Assembly: GCA_029549985.1 (NCBI GenBank)
Contig: JAKPIB010000017.1
Location: 90,401 to 154,400 of the forward strand
Reading direction: 5' to 3'
DNA length: 64,000 nt
DNA from: Bacillota bacterium
Lineage (GTDB): Bacteria > Bacillota > Clostridia > Caldicoprobacterales > DTU083
A program made the translations under genes and the position numbers. The notes below the pieces were generated by a model that saw only the letters and a program-made list of their open reading frames with translations, did not search any database and was not told the origin of the DNA. Numbering within the stretch: the first letter of the stretch is position 1; every line of letters begins with the position of its first letter. This document shows, in pieces, positions 15,844 to 25,902 of this stretch.

Positions 15844-16843
15844 TCTTATATACCTCCCTCAGCCTGGCGGAGTCGATCAGGCAGCGATAACTGCGGCCTT
15901 CATCAAAATCCTTGAGACCCACAGCATTTGCTTTGCATTCATTAAAAGCATATTTGCATCGTTCGGCGAACCTGCAGCCCGCCGGCGGTTTCTTCAGGTT
16001 CGGAGGGGTCCCTGGTATGGCCGTCAGCTTCGTATTGCGGGCGCCTGCCTCCGGAACGATGATCGAGCCCATCAAGCCCTTGGAATATGGATGGATCGGG
16101 TCGAATATCATATCCTTTGCAGTACTCTTTTCAACGATCTGGCCGGCGTACATGACCATGATATCATCAGTGACATTGTATAGAAGAGGCAGTTCATGGG
16201 TTATGAAGATCATGGATTTGATATAGCCCTTCTCCATCAGGTTTTTAAGCATCCTGATGACCATCTTCTGGCTCGTAACATCCAAAGCGCTGGATGGCTC
16301 ATCGGCGATCAGGACCTTTGGTGAAAGGATCGTTGAAATCGCTATGACTGTCCTTTGCTTCATGCCTCCCGACAATTCCACCGGATACTTTTCCAGAACG
16401 GCCGGAGAAAGGTTCAGCTCTTCAAAGCGCTTCCTGGCCGATTCATATATCTCCTTCCTTGACATTTCGGGATAGTGGGCATGGATGACATCCTCGATAA
16501 AGGAAATGATCCTTTGTGTCGGGTTCAGCGCGTTCATTGCCGCCTGCGGTATATATGCGATCTCTTTGCCCAATATGTTTTTCCGGATCGTGTCCGGATC
16601 CATTTTGGAGATATTCTTTCCATCAATGATGATTTCCCCGCTGACATAGTGCAGCGGTGGAAAATAATAACCCATCAGGCTCAGGGCGAGAGTCGATTTA
16701 CCGCACCCGGATTCTCCTGCGATACCCAGGGACTTCCCTTCCTCCAGGGACAAGGACACATGATCGACAGCATATACATCTTCTCTGAATCTGGTTATGT
16801 ATTTCGTGGTAAGGTCTTTTACCTCTAGAATCGTCTTTCCCAT
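15830..16843 (-). CDS. Opp/Dpp-type ABC transporter ATPase (OppD-like)
   Basis: A 337-residue ATPase with Walker [10 protein letters not shown], signature [10 protein letters not shown], Walker [13 protein letters not shown] and switch [12 protein letters not shown]. The C-terminal oligopeptide-transporter extension is present, with the cysteine pattern [20 protein letters not shown] that may bind Fe-S or metal. AGGAGG precedes the ATG. It forms the ATPase heterodimer with the next gene. Confidence 0.88.
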   Translation of the reverse strand: MGKTILEVKDLTTKYITRFREDVYAVDHVSLSLEEGKSLGIAGESGCGKSTLALSLMGYYFPPLHYVSGEIIIDGKNISKMDPDTIRKNILGKEIAYIPQAAMNALNPTQRIISFIEDVIHAHYPEMSRKEIYESARKRFEELNLSPAVLEKYPVELSGGMKQRTVIAISTILSPKVLIADEPSSALDVTSQKMVIRMLKNLMEKGYIKSMIFITHELPLLYNVTDDIMVMYAGQIVEKSTAKDMIFDPIHPYSKGLMGSIIVPEAGARNTKLTAIPGTPPNLKKPPAGCRFAERCKYAFNECKANAVGLKDFDEGRSYRCLIDSARLREVYKNEQQ

Positions 16844-16853
16844 TGCAGGCCTC

Positions 16854-18104
16854 CTAATCTCTCAAAGTCGGGTTGAATACCTGATCAAGACCCGTATTCA
16901 TAAGGTTTAACGAGAAGGATATGAGGGCAATAAACAGCAGGACTGGGAAGTAGGCCCACCAATAGCCATGGGTGTGTGCGGAATAAAGCATCGCCCAGTT
17001 CATCATCAGTCCCAAAGTTGGCCTTTCCGTTGTCTTCGGTCCAAGGCCCAGCATGGACAGCTGCGCCTCTGCCAGTATTGCGGTTGAGATTTGCAGTATC
17101 AAAGCCATAACAACATATGAAGCAATATACGGTAGGATGTCGGTCAGTATGATCCTGGCCAGGCCATGGCCGGACAGCTTGCTTAGGTTTACATGATCAC
17201 GGTTGCGCAAAGACAGTACCTGGGAGCGGACAGACCTCGCAGTCCAGGTCCAGGAGGTGACACCGATCACCAGGGCGACAACAGCGGCCCCCCTCTTATC
17301 CTGATCGATCCCATAGGAGATCAGTATAAGGAGGATAAAGCCCGGGATCACGGTAAAGAGATTTGTGATGAACATGATAAAATCATCGACTATGCCTCCC
17401 ACATAGCCTGCCAGAAGTCCGAAGGTCAGTCCGATAAAGGTGGCGATGCTGCCGGCGATCAGGCCGATCATTATGGACGTTTTCGCTGCAGAAACCAGTT
17501 TCTTCGCTACATCAGCCCCGAAGTTGTCCGTGCCAAGGGGCAAATAGACTACATTTGCTACATCGTTGATATTTATGTAATCATTGCTGGAAACCGTCTT
17601 CTCTTCGTTCAGTTCTCCCGTTTCCTCATCCTTTGTAGCAATGATGATCCTGCTATAGTCAAAGGCCTTTTCCAGGCTGGCATTTAACCGCTTGTAATAA
17701 TTGCGCTTGGCAAGCGTCATACCCTCGGGCTTCAAGGACGGATCATAGCTGTCTTTCCAAAGCTTCAGCAGACCGTCCGTATCAAGGATGTCTATGACAT
17801 CTTCGGGAGTACCGGTAGCGACCAGCCATTCCTTCATTGCCAGCCGGTCTTCGTTGCTTAGCTTCTTCATAAGCCTTTTGACATCTGCATCCGGCAGCTT
17901 CATGGTGGAAGGCTCGGAGTCAATAGCATCATAGACAGAAACATAGATACCCGGCTTGGAGAATGAGCTGAGGCCGATCATCTGCAGCGGATCACCCGGA
18001 AAAATAAGCGGGTAGATGAAAAGTATCAGCAAAATGATCATCAGGATGGAAAAGCCTGCGACAAATTTTTGAGAGTGGAATATCTGATAAAAAATATTCT
18101 TCAT
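16854..18104 (-). CDS. Opp/Dpp-type ABC transporter permease (OppC-like) with large N-terminal insert
   Basis: A 416-residue permease. The C-terminal 220 residues are a standard BPD_transp_1 domain ([23 protein letters not shown] region [20 protein letters not shown]). Between the first membrane helix (16-35) and this domain lies a soluble, charged segment of about 150 residues ([11 protein letters not shown] to [10 protein letters not shown]), longer than in ordinary OppC/DppC proteins of about 300 residues. Such insertions occur in some oligosaccharide-type Opp transporters; here the segment would face outward, near the binding protein. Confidence 0.85.
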   Translation of the reverse strand: MKNIFYQIFHSQKFVAGFSILMIILLILFIYPLIFPGDPLQMIGLSSFSKPGIYVSVYDAIDSEPSTMKLPDADVKRLMKKLSNEDRLAMKEWLVATGTPEDVIDILDTDGLLKLWKDSYDPSLKPEGMTLAKRNYYKRLNASLEKAFDYSRIIIATKDEETGELNEEKTVSSNDYININDVANVVYLPLGTDNFGADVAKKLVSAAKTSIMIGLIAGSIATFIGLTFGLLAGYVGGIVDDFIMFITNLFTVIPGFILLILISYGIDQDKRGAAVVALVIGVTSWTWTARSVRSQVLSLRNRDHVNLSKLSGHGLARIILTDILPYIASYVVMALILQISTAILAEAQLSMLGLGPKTTERPTLGLMMNWAMLYSAHTHGYWWAYFPVLLFIALISFSLNLMNTGLDQVFNPTLRD

Positions 18105-18119
18105 TCTCTTCTCACCCCC

Positions 18120-19124
18120 TTATTCAAACTGAGTGGCCTTCACCCGCGGATCGATCAGACCATATATGATGTCTATGGCGAAGTTGGCCACAAGCACCAT
18201 TATAGTGATGATCAGCGTCGCTGCTGACAGAAGAGGATAATCCGAAGCGGTTACGGCTTTCAGTATCGTTGTACCCAGACCGGGATAGCTAAAGACTGTC
18301 TCCGCTACCAATGCGCCTCCTACCATGGTACCCAGGGAAAGAGCAAGACCTGTGACCTGCGGGAGCATCGCATTCCTGAATACATAGCGAACGATTTTTC
18401 TGTCCTTGACTCCAAGATAGCGGCTGTATTTCACATAGTCAGCATTCAGCTCATATATAGACATGGAACGCATACCGATCGCCTGACCGCCTATGGAAAT
18501 GATAACAATAGACCAGAATGGCAACTGATAATGCAGCAGGATCGATTTTATGAATTTCCAACTGAAAGTGGGGATCAGGTCAAAGCCATATCCTCCTGCA
18601 ACCGGAAAGATCTTCAGCTTTACGGCAAAAAGCCCGAGCAATATCACCGCCATCCCAAAGGCCGGCACACAGCTTAAAAAGAGGCTGAGCGGCATCAGGA
18701 GCTTGTCGAAGCCTTTCCTGATATATGCTGCCAATGCGCCCAGGATGTTGCCCAGCAGCCATCCCACGATTATAGCCGGCATCTGCAGACCGATAGTCCA
18801 CAGGATGGCATTGGATATAATGTCATTTACTTTGCGCGGGTATTGGCTGAAGGATTGTCCAAAATCACCTCTAAATGCATTTCTGACATATGTGGTGAAT
18901 TGAACGATCGCCGGCTTGTCAAGGCCGAACGCCTTCACATAGTTCTCATACATGGCTCTGGTAGCTGCGCTTTCATTGATGCCCCGGGCTGTCCTTGACA
19001 TGATGTTTGCAATCGGGTCTGCGGGCATCAAGCGGGGCAGCACGAAATTCAGTACAAAGGCAATGATCAGCGTCAGAAAAAACCATAACAGTTTTTTGGC
19101 AAAATACTTGCGATATCCTTTCAT
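18120..19124 (-). CDS. Opp/Dpp-type ABC transporter permease (OppB-like)
   Basis: A 334-residue permease with six membrane helices and the family motifs [14 protein letters not shown] near the N-terminus, [30 protein letters not shown] (EAA loop) and [24 protein letters not shown] 19124 is preferred: GGAGGT stands 5 bases before it, inside the reading frame that begins at 19136. The hairpin at 19148-19184 separates it from the binding-protein gene. Confidence 0.88.
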   Translation of the reverse strand: MKGYRKYFAKKLLWFFLTLIIAFVLNFVLPRLMPADPIANIMSRTARGINESAATRAMYENYVKAFGLDKPAIVQFTTYVRNAFRGDFGQSFSQYPRKVNDIISNAILWTIGLQMPAIIVGWLLGNILGALAAYIRKGFDKLLMPLSLFLSCVPAFGMAVILLGLFAVKLKIFPVAGGYGFDLIPTFSWKFIKSILLHYQLPFWSIVIISIGGQAIGMRSMSIYELNADYVKYSRYLGVKDRKIVRYVFRNAMLPQVTGLALSLGTMVGGALVAETVFSYPGLGTTILKAVTASDYPLLSAATLIITIMVLVANFAIDIIYGLIDPRVKATQFE

Positions 19125-19147
19125 TACTACCTCCAAAGATATTGAAA

Positions 19148-19184
19148 TCAGCCATGTTTCAAGGACTACTCAAAACATGGCTGA
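19148..19184 (-). promoter_or_regulatory. Intercistronic hairpin between binding protein and permease genes
   Basis: A perfect 12-bp stem (TCAGCCATGTTT / AAACATGGCTGA) with a 13-base loop lies in the gap between the binding-protein stop and oppB. It lacks a good T run, so it probably stabilises the upstream mRNA or partly attenuates, raising binding protein over permease, as in many importers. Confidence 0.6.
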
Positions 19185-19238
19185 CTACAGACTCAAGTGA
19201 TACTACTTACACATGTCTATCTATAGCCGGCTGAAAAA

Positions 19239-21107
19239 TTACTCAACCGGTCTGATATGATACAGGGCAGCAATGCCGTATCCATCGGTGCAGCAAGTCG
19301 GAGGAATGTTCAGGCCGTCGTCCTTCTCCGGGAAACCGGTCCATACTGATTCGTTGACAGCATGGAACTTGTCAGGACGGTACATCAAGGAGAATGAAGG
19401 TACATCTGTCAGGTAGATCCTTACGGCCTCAGTGTAGTACTCTTTCAGCTTGACAGGATCGGTCTCAAGCGGGATGAGCTTGATCAGCTCCTGTATCCTG
19501 TCATTGCTGTAATGGCCATAGTTGCCTGACCAGTTGTTGTCAAGCCCGTTGAACTCGCTGCTCATCAGATAACGCAGACGGCCCCAGGGCTGAACAGGTG
19601 ATGCACTGTCAGTCCACATCATGAAGATATCATAATCCTGCTGATGGGCTGAGGTTACTACAGTCAGATAGGTATCTGCTTCAGGATACTGGGTCGTTAT
19701 CTCTATACCGATATTCTTGCCTGCGGCAGCAACGATCTCGATAGCCGCCTGCCAGTCAGACCAGCCATTGGGGCAAGCCGCTACCAGGGACAGCTTTTCA
19801 CCGTTATATTCACGGAAGCCGTCACCGTCGGTATCGATTATGCCGGCCTCATCCAGCAGCTTCTTGGCACCTTCAATGTCGTTGCCGGCCCACTGCAGAT
19901 CCTTTACTGCCTCGCGATCATATGTGGATTGCTCAGCTTCAGTCGGGTTCATAAGAGAGCGGGGTACATCACGGAATGAGGGTGACTGCCCTGTCATAGC
20001 GTTTGCAATGATTGCGTCGTAGTCAACTGCTATGGCTATGGCTTTGCGAAGTGCTATATTTTGAAGAGCGGGTTTCTCCAGGTTGTAGAAGGCTGTTGGC
20101 ATGTTGACGCAGATGCCGTATGGAGGTTCATCGATATAGGTTGAGATCGGGAGACCGTCTTTCAACCAGAGGTCCTGAATATTGGCTATGAACTGCTGGT
20201 TGACATCGATCTCACCGGCCTTGAAGGCTACCTCGGTCGCAGCATTGTCTGCATAGATAGCATGGACTATATACTTGGGTGCAGGAAGCTTGCCCCACAT
20301 GGAAGGATCCTTGCCCCAGTAATCGTCGTTGCGGATAAAGACTACCTTTTGATCATCAGCAAAGTACTTTCCGTAAGGTCCGGAATATACGACATCTTCA
20401 CCGGGATCGTTCATGATCGCAGTGGGATCGTTGTTGTTGCGTGCTTCTACCTTTTGGATCCAGGCCTTCTGGGCAATATAGAAGGATCCAAGGAAGTTGA
20501 CCAGCATCAAGGGGTTGGCAGCTTTGCCTTCCTCGTTCTTGACAGCCTTGATGACAACTGTCTGAGGATCGACAGCTACTACCGACTCAATATACGGTTT
20601 ATTCGCATTACCTGCATTGTTACCGATCTTGACACAGGTTTCGTATGTATACGCCACATCTTCAGCAGTAACCGGTGTGCCATCGCTCCACTTTGCAGCT
20701 TTCTTTATCTTGACTGTGATCTCGGTACGGTCCTCGTTCCATACATAATCTCCGTCAGCCAGCAGAGGTGTCATGGAACCGTCAAGGAAATTGTACATAT
20801 ACAGGGTCTCAAACATGATGGTACGGGACCCGCTTCCGGACGACGCCAAAGCCATGGCATTGTTGTTGTTGTCGCCCAGTGGATTCCAGCCGTTGACCGT
20901 GCCCCATTGCTGTCCGCCAAAGTATAATGTCTCTTTCCTGGGAAGCTCAGTCGTCTTTCCGGGCTCATCCGTCGGTCCTTCCGTCGGTTGATCCGTCGGC
21001 TCCTCTGTGCCGGATGGTCCGGTCGGCCGCTTGCATGCTGACACAACGCTGAAGACCATGAGCAAAACCATCGTCAATGCCAGCATTTTAAGGATCTTTT
21101 TACTCAT
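19239..21107 (-). CDS. Opp/Dpp-type substrate-binding lipoprotein (SBP_bac_5)
   Basis: A 622-residue lipoprotein. The signal peptide ends with lipobox VVSAC (Cys25), followed by a Pro/Thr/Glu spacer ([14 protein letters not shown]). The SBP_bac_5 features are [37 protein letters not shown], then [18 protein letters not shown]. It captures the substrate outside the cell and hands it to the OppBCDF-like proteins encoded downstream. The many Trp and aromatic residues ([15 protein letters not shown]) and the unusual OppC suggest oligosaccharides as well as peptides; the sequence does not decide. The ribosome binding site is GGGGAGG. Confidence 0.87.
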   Translation of the reverse strand: MSKKILKMLALTMVLLMVFSVVSACKRPTGPSGTEEPTDQPTEGPTDEPGKTTELPRKETLYFGGQQWGTVNGWNPLGDNNNNAMALASSGSGSRTIMFETLYMYNFLDGSMTPLLADGDYVWNEDRTEITVKIKKAAKWSDGTPVTAEDVAYTYETCVKIGNNAGNANKPYIESVVAVDPQTVVIKAVKNEEGKAANPLMLVNFLGSFYIAQKAWIQKVEARNNNDPTAIMNDPGEDVVYSGPYGKYFADDQKVVFIRNDDYWGKDPSMWGKLPAPKYIVHAIYADNAATEVAFKAGEIDVNQQFIANIQDLWLKDGLPISTYIDEPPYGICVNMPTAFYNLEKPALQNIALRKAIAIAVDYDAIIANAMTGQSPSFRDVPRSLMNPTEAEQSTYDREAVKDLQWAGNDIEGAKKLLDEAGIIDTDGDGFREYNGEKLSLVAACPNGWSDWQAAIEIVAAAGKNIGIEITTQYPEADTYLTVVTSAHQQDYDIFMMWTDSASPVQPWGRLRYLMSSEFNGLDNNWSGNYGHYSNDRIQELIKLIPLETDPVKLKEYYTEAVRIYLTDVPSFSLMYRPDKFHAVNESVWTGFPEKDDGLNIPPTCCTDGYGIAALYHIRPVE

Positions 21108-21135
21108 AATATAACCTCCCCATTACTTTATCGTA

Positions 21136-21152
21136 ATAACCATAATGGTTAT
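21136..21152. promoter_or_regulatory. Perfect 8+1+8 palindrome in the binding-protein leader
   Basis: ATAACCAT-A-ATGGTTAT lies 28 bases upstream of the lipoprotein start, within the 5' untranslated region predicted from the promoter at 21348. It could be a repressor operator acting as a roadblock, or a hairpin in the mRNA. Confidence 0.5.
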
Positions 21153-21347
21153 CACTGCCTTTGGAAATGCAGTCTTTGAGATAGTTTGGATGATAAAGTC
21201 CTGGAATTTGTGGGTTAATATTATGACATATATTGCTTTGTCGTTTATAGGGGTCTTTTGTAGATATGGTCGTATTTTGAATTATTGCATTTGTTTATAC
21301 ATATGGTGGTATATCTGTATCTAATACCATTACGTTGGCGCATATAT

Positions 21348-21377
21348 AGTATATTCCATCTTTTGCATGGCTGTCAA
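21348..21377 (-). promoter_or_regulatory. Sigma-A promoter of the Opp-type operon
   Basis: TTGACA (21377-21372), 18 bases, TATACT (21353-21348) on the minus strand. It predicts a leader of about 235 bases before the binding-protein gene. That leader is AT-rich with no recognisable riboswitch, only the palindrome at 21136. Confidence 0.7.
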
Positions 21378-21447
21378 TAGCTTTTATCCTACACCCGGTC
21401 ACAACACCCCATAAAGCATGGCCAGACCGCATCATGCTTATATATAT

Positions 21448-21486
21448 GAAAAACAATAACCCTGCAGACCTAAAGGATCAGCAGGG
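21448..21486 (-). terminator. Terminator-like hairpin with no gene in front
   Basis: On the minus strand CCCTGC and GCAGGG flank a 15-base loop and are followed by TTATTGTTTTT. No minus-strand gene lies upstream before 22662; a TATAAT at 21530-21525 could start a transcript of about 70 bases ending here. The rest of 21378-21683 shows nothing else I can support. Confidence 0.4.
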
Positions 21487-21710
21487 CCTTTACTACCATC
21501 ACCTCTGTATACGGCAGAGCCTCTATTATACGCTTTTTAGGCCAAATAGCATATCTGGCTTGGCTGCGGCTGTATATAAGGCAAAAGGAATGGTCTATCC
21601 CGCCGCTTTGTGCTATATTTAATATATGAAGTCATTTTACCGCATCAAACTCATATATCAAGCATATATCATCATGTATCTGTATGATTTTACCAAAGGA
21701 AGTGCATGAC

Positions 21711-22589
21711 ATGAGCATAAAGCTGGACACTGATACTTTGAGGGCTTTGCAGAAAGCCCAGAAAAACGAGATCACCGAATACCATATATACATGAAGCTT
21801 TCATCGCGCATAAAGGACAAGCACAACAGCGAGGTCCTTCAGCAGATCGCCCGGGACGAGCTTCGCCACCATGAGAGGCTGAAGCAGTTCACAGGAACGG
21901 ATGCAAAGCCGGCAAAGCTGAAAATATGGTTTTATACCTTTATCTCCTTGATATTTGGCATCACATTCGGCATAAAGCTGATGGAGCGGGGCGAAGAAGG
22001 CTCCGAGCGGCTGTATCGTGAGCTCGGGGATGATATTGAAGACTTCCGGCTCATAGCAAAGGAAGAGGACCACCACGAAAAAGAACTGGTTGACATAATC
22101 GAGGAGGAAAGGCTCCAGTTCGTAGGTTCGATGGTCCTCGGTCTGAATGATGCCCTGGTGGAGCTTACAGGTACCCTGGCAGGCCTCACCTTCGCACTGA
22201 AGGATACCCGCCTCATAGCGCTGGCAGGGCTTATAACTGGTGTCGCTGCATCCCTCTCCATGGCAGCATCGGAATACCTTTCAGCCAGGACCGAGCAGGA
22301 TAATGCCCATGCCCTGAAATCATCCCTGTATACAGGAGGGGCATATGTGTTCACAGTAGCATGCCTCGTGCTGCCCTATCTTGTGTTTGCCAACTATGTT
22401 GTGAGCCTTGTGTTTACAATAGCTGCAGCTATTCTGATCATCCTCGTGTTCAACTTCTATATCTCGGTTGCCAAGGACCTTCCCTTCAAAGAAAGGTTCT
22501 TCGAAATGGCCGGTATCAGCCTGGGTGTAGCCGTCATTTCATTCATAATCGGGTACCTGATCAGGCTCTTCCTCGGAGTGGATATCTAG
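21711..22589 (+). CDS. Ferritin-like/VIT-family membrane protein (iron or manganese transport)
   Basis: A 292-residue two-domain protein. Residues 1-140 form a rubrerythrin-like helical bundle with metal-ligand-type motifs (NEITEYHIYMKL, RDELRHHERL, KEEDHHEKELVDIIEEE). The rest is a VIT1/CCC1-type domain with about five membrane helices, beginning GSMVLGLNDALVELTGTLAGL and including MAASEYLSARTE. The family moves Fe2+ or Mn2+ out of the cytoplasm, and the di-iron domain may sense or feed metal. The ATG at 21711 has AAAGGAAG upstream; an in-frame ATG at 21684 precedes that site and is rejected. Confidence 0.85.
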   Translation: MSIKLDTDTLRALQKAQKNEITEYHIYMKLSSRIKDKHNSEVLQQIARDELRHHERLKQFTGTDAKPAKLKIWFYTFISLIFGITFGIKLMERGEEGSERLYRELGDDIEDFRLIAKEEDHHEKELVDIIEEERLQFVGSMVLGLNDALVELTGTLAGLTFALKDTRLIALAGLITGVAASLSMAASEYLSARTEQDNAHALKSSLYTGGAYVFTVACLVLPYLVFANYVVSLVFTIAAAILIILVFNFYISVAKDLPFKERFFEMAGISLGVAVISFIIGYLIRLFLGVDI

Positions 22590-22661
22590 TAGATACTCAT
22601 GGTAATGTGGCTGCTATTTCCGCGCACTTTGCCAGTAACCGGAACATTTCCGGAGTCGGCT

Positions 22662-22718
22662 TTACTGCGTTGACCTTTTCATTGCCATCCCCACTACTTT
22701 ATATACTGTATCAGACAT
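22662..22718 (-). pseudogene. Possible N-terminal fragment of a dodecin gene
   Basis: GAGGTGGG precedes an ATG (22718) that opens with MSDTVYKVV, which matches the start of dodecin flavin-binding proteins (MSDxVYKVVE), then diverges and stops after 18 residues. The downstream bases are open in another frame (KPTPEMFRLLAKCAEIA) without dodecin resemblance. A strong ribosome binding site before so short a frame suggests a truncated gene. The matching stretch is only nine residues. Confidence 0.3.
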
Positions 22719-22773
22719 GAATGTCCCACCTCTGACAATAATTTCGTTATGTGCTTGAATAATACCAGAGCAG

Positions 22774-23775
22774 CTATATATATAAAAGCAAGGCCATTAT
22801 GGTGTGGTCTGTCTTCATCCTGGCTGGAGTCCTCCAGTCATCCGATAATCTCTGGCATGAAAAATCCTTTCCAAAGCACCAAAACCCGTCCGGATCCCGT
22901 TTACCTTTAAGGTGGTCCAGTTCTTTTTCAAATTCGTTTTTGAAGTTTGAAAACCTGGAAAGAGCAGAATATACCCTGTACAAGTCAGAGAAATCATTGC
23001 TGAGGCCCTGATCCAGCACTACGCTTGTGTAGCCTATCACTTTTCCGTTGTAATGCAGCCATTTAAGGTAAAGCTGTTTCAGCTCATCGCTTATTCCTGA
23101 CTGCATGTTGCCGAATAGTTCGATCAGATATATGGAGTTGAGCCCGATGTAGCTGCCGTCGATAGCGCAGCCCAATAGTTCTTTAGCTGCTTTGTCTGCT
23201 CTTTCCCTGCTATACTCGCCGTCAGCAAATGCCTCCTTCAATATGCTGTGCCAGCAATCGAATACTTCAGTGAACTCACTGCAATCCGAACCGAATATCG
23301 ACAGCCTAGAAGCTACGAACAGGGGCTGGGCAGGCCTGTACCATTGGTTCTTCTCAAAACCATCCGGCCATTCGATTTCACGCTTCAGTATCCCCTCCAT
23401 ATAATCGCATAGTCTGTCTACCAACGGGGTTCCGCGCCGGATATCCAGCATTTTTATGGAATCAACGGCTCTTTCGGTCGTAGGGAACTTTCGCTTCAGC
23501 TTAGAATCCTGGGAATGAAACCTTCCGTACCCCCCGTCATCAAGCTGGTTTCTCTTCAATAATTCAACCCATTTGCTGCTGTAGAATTCTGCGAACAGGT
23601 CCTGGTCAATGTCCTGACCGAGTATTCTTTTGGCCCTGTATCTGACAGCAGCACAGGGGGACAGCTCCAGGATCCGATCGATCACATCAAACATGCTGAT
23701 GCCGTACTTCCTTTCCAAAGCCGGTTGCAGCTTTATATGGAGATAGGTATATACCCTTCCTGAATAGTTTATCAT
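22774..23775 (-). CDS. Hypothetical protein, possible alpha/alpha-toroid fold (333 aa)
   Basis: I do not recognise the family with certainty. The protein has no signal or membrane segment and is helical. Segments such as LLKRNQLDDGGYGRFHS and RDPDGFWCFGKDF resemble the QxxDGGWG-type turns of prenyltransferase and terpene-cyclase toroids, and the C-terminus MKTDHTIMALLLYI resembles the closing helix of such repeats. No catalytic DxDD or zinc-ligand set is evident. The ATG lacks a convincing ribosome binding site. It is a single gene lying after the V-ATPase terminator. Confidence 0.55.
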   Translation of the reverse strand: MINYSGRVYTYLHIKLQPALERKYGISMFDVIDRILELSPCAAVRYRAKRILGQDIDQDLFAEFYSSKWVELLKRNQLDDGGYGRFHSQDSKLKRKFPTTERAVDSIKMLDIRRGTPLVDRLCDYMEGILKREIEWPDGFEKNQWYRPAQPLFVASRLSIFGSDCSEFTEVFDCWHSILKEAFADGEYSRERADKAAKELLGCAIDGSYIGLNSIYLIELFGNMQSGISDELKQLYLKWLHYNGKVIGYTSVVLDQGLSNDFSDLYRVYSALSRFSNFKNEFEKELDHLKGKRDPDGFWCFGKDFSCQRLSDDWRTPARMKTDHTIMALLLYI

Positions 23776-23790
23776 AGTTATGCTGATAGG

Positions 23791-23832
23791 AAAATAATAA
23801 GCCCCTCACTCGCAAATCGCAGAGCAGGGGCT
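23791..23832 (-). terminator. Terminator of the V-ATPase operon
   Basis: AGCCCCT and AGGGGCT close a 19-base loop; the minus strand continues TTATTATTTTCC. It lies 44 bases past the stop of the last ATPase gene and shortly upstream of the 333-residue gene. Confidence 0.75.
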
Positions 23833-23875
23833 CATATATACACTTTGATACTTGTTTTGTTTATGCTCTTAGGCT

Positions 23876-24517
23876 CTATGCATTACGCTTTTCTATCATA
23901 TCCTTGACCTTCATTAGCCTGGTACGGCTGCTCCGCTCGTTCTCATCCAGCTTCATCGATATATAGCGGATGGTCTCCTCGAGCTGGGGTATCATCACAT
24001 ATTCCAGGGCATTTACCCTGCGCCTTGCCTTTTCGATCTCATCGGCCAGCATCTGGCAGGTCTTTTCTATCTCAGCCAGCTCCAACAGCTTTGGCAGCAG
24101 ACCCGACAAGGTCTTTATAGCGCTGTCCAGCTCTCCGGAGGTATTGGCAAAGCCATAGGGATAAGGAGATACGTCTTCCAGCCGCTTTTCCTCAAACTCT
24201 ATCCTGGGCACGTCAACGCTCATGATGTTCCGCTTGGAAACCTTTAGCTCCACGGTGCGGGTAGGGAACATGACCGCCTCCTCCAGCACCTCCGTTGACA
24301 TGACCGCCCGGGCCAGCACAAAATTGCCCAGGGCATCGGACAGCTCTGCCTCGACCTGCTCCCTGATCTCCTTGTTTTTCCTGACCAGGTCTATGAACCT
24401 TCTCATCATCTCATCCCGTTTGTCCTTCAGGAGCTTGTGCCCCCTTACGGCCACCTTGTGCCTTTTCTTGAGGGAGGTCAGCTCCATGCGGGTAGGATTA
24501 ACGCGAAGCAGTGCCAT
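23876..24517 (-). CDS. ntpD: V-type ATPase subunit D (central stalk)
   Basis: A 213-residue long coiled coil: it begins [19 protein letters not shown], the conserved start of subunit D, and ends [14 protein letters not shown]. Subunit D is the rotor shaft that turns inside the A3B3 head, like gamma in F-ATPases. The usual length is about 210. Last gene of the operon, starting 2 bases after ntpB ends. Confidence 0.93.
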   Translation of the reverse strand: MALLRVNPTRMELTSLKKRHKVAVRGHKLLKDKRDEMMRRFIDLVRKNKEIREQVEAELSDALGNFVLARAVMSTEVLEEAVMFPTRTVELKVSKRNIMSVDVPRIEFEEKRLEDVSPYPYGFANTSGELDSAIKTLSGLLPKLLELAEIEKTCQMLADEIEKARRRVNALEYVMIPQLEETIRYISMKLDENERSSRTRLMKVKDMIEKRNA

Positions 24518-24519
24518 GG

Positions 24520-25902
24520 CTATTCATCCCCTTTATTGGGCAGGTACTTGTCAAGGTACTCGTCCCTGATACGCTTGAGCTCTGCCCTGGGCAGTATGGC
24601 CAGGAGCTTCCAGCCCAGGTCCAGGGTCTCCTCTATGCTGCGGTTGGTATCATAGCCCTGGGAAACATATTCCCGCTCAAAGGCATCGGCAAACTTAGCA
24701 TAAAGCTTGTCAACATCGCTCAGGGCAGCCTCGCCCAGGATGACCGCCAGTTCCTTTGCCTCCTTGCCCCTTGCATAGGCTGCAAAGAGCTGGTTCATAG
24801 TATCTGCGTGGTCTTCCCTGGTCTTGCCCTTGCCTATACCCTTGTCCTTAAGCCTTGACAGGGAGGGCAGCACATCGATGGGAGGTGTTATGCCCTTTCT
24901 GTGAAGCTCGCGGCTTAGGATGATCTGCCCCTCGGTGATATATCCCGTAAGGTCCGGGATCGGATGGGTCTTGTCATCCTCGGGCATGGTCAGGATCGGT
25001 ATCTGGGTGATGGAACCCTCCTTGCCCTTGATCCTGCCTGCGCGCTCATACATGGTGGCAAGGTCCGTGTACATGTAACCGGGATAGCCCCTGCGGCCCG
25101 GTACCTCCTTGCGGGCGGCGGATATCTCACGCAGGGCCTCCGCGTAGTTGGTTATATCGGTCAGTATGACAAGCACGTGCATGTCTTCTTCATAGGCAAG
25201 GTATTCTGCAGCCGTGAGTGCCATACGGGGTGTGGCTATACGTTCGATTGCCGGGTCATCGGCCAGGTTCATAAAGAGGACCGACCTGTCGATGGCGCCG
25301 GTGCGTCTGAAGTCGGAGATAAAGAAGTCCGCTTCCTCAAAGGTGATGCCGATAGCGGCAAATACAACGGCGAACCTGCTGTCGGTGCCGAGCACCTTGG
25401 CCTGCCTGGCTATCTGGGCAGCCAGGTTGGCGTGGGGAAGTCCGGAGCCTGAAAACACCGGCAGCTTCTGGCCGCGGACCAGGGTGTTGAGGCCGTCTAT
25501 GGCAGATATGCCGGTCTGTATGAATTCGGAAGGATAGTCCCTAGCCGCCGGGTTGATGGGCTGGGCATTGATGTCCATCCGTTTTTCGGCTATGATCCTG
25601 GGACCGTTGTCCTTCGGGCGGCCCATGCCGTCAAAGACCCTGCCCAGCATATCCTTTGAGACCGCCAGCTCTATGCCCCGGCCTAAAAACCGGGCCTTGC
25701 TCTCCGAGATCTTGAGCCCCTGGGACCCTTCGAAAAGCTGCACCAGAGCGCGGGGGCCGTCTATCTCAAGCACGCGGCCTGTGCGTATCTCGCCGTTTTC
25801 CTGCTCTATTTCAACCAGTTCGTCGTATTTTACCCCCTCAACGCCGTCAACCAGCATCAGAGGGCCGACTACTTCACGGATCGTCCTGTATTCCTTAAGC
25901 AT
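24520..25902 (-). CDS. ntpB: V-type ATPase subunit B (non-catalytic)
   Basis: A 460-residue regulatory head subunit. Motifs: [49 protein letters not shown], and [19 protein letters not shown] in place of a Walker A. The later [20 protein letters not shown] is typical of this family. It forms the A3B3 hexamer with ntpA, which it overlaps by 8 bases. Confidence 0.95.
   Translation of the reverse strand: MLKEYRTIREVVGPLMLVDGVEGVKYDELVEIEQENGEIRTGRVLEIDGPRALVQLFEGSQGLKISESKARFLGRGIELAVSKDMLGRVFDGMGRPKDNGPRIIAEKRMDINAQPINPAARDYPSEFIQTGISAIDGLNTLVRGQKLPVFSGSGLPHANLAAQIARQAKVLGTDSRFAVVFAAIGITFEEADFFISDFRRTGAIDRSVLFMNLADDPAIERIATPRMALTAAEYLAYEEDMHVLVILTDITNYAEALREISAARKEVPGRRGYPGYMYTDLATMYERAGRIKGKEGSITQIPILTMPEDDKTHPIPDLTGYITEGQIILSRELHRKGITPPIDVLPSLSRLKDKGIGKGKTREDHADTMNQLFAAYARGKEAKELAVILGEAALSDVDKLYAKFADAFEREYVSQGYDTNRSIEETLDLGWKLLAILPRAELKRIRDEYLDKYLPNKGDE

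Noticed and set aside
21471..21506. Short Val/Leu/Ile-rich leader peptide (MVVKALLIL) before a terminator, suggesting amino-acid attenuation
   Set aside because: The Shine-Dalgarno sequence directly abuts the ATG with no spacing, and no biosynthetic gene follows on that strand; the Opp promoter starts a new transcript downstream.
21434..21622. 62-codon plus-strand frame before the ferritin-like/VIT gene
   Set aside because: No ribosome binding site, no family resemblance, and it crosses the terminator-like hairpin.
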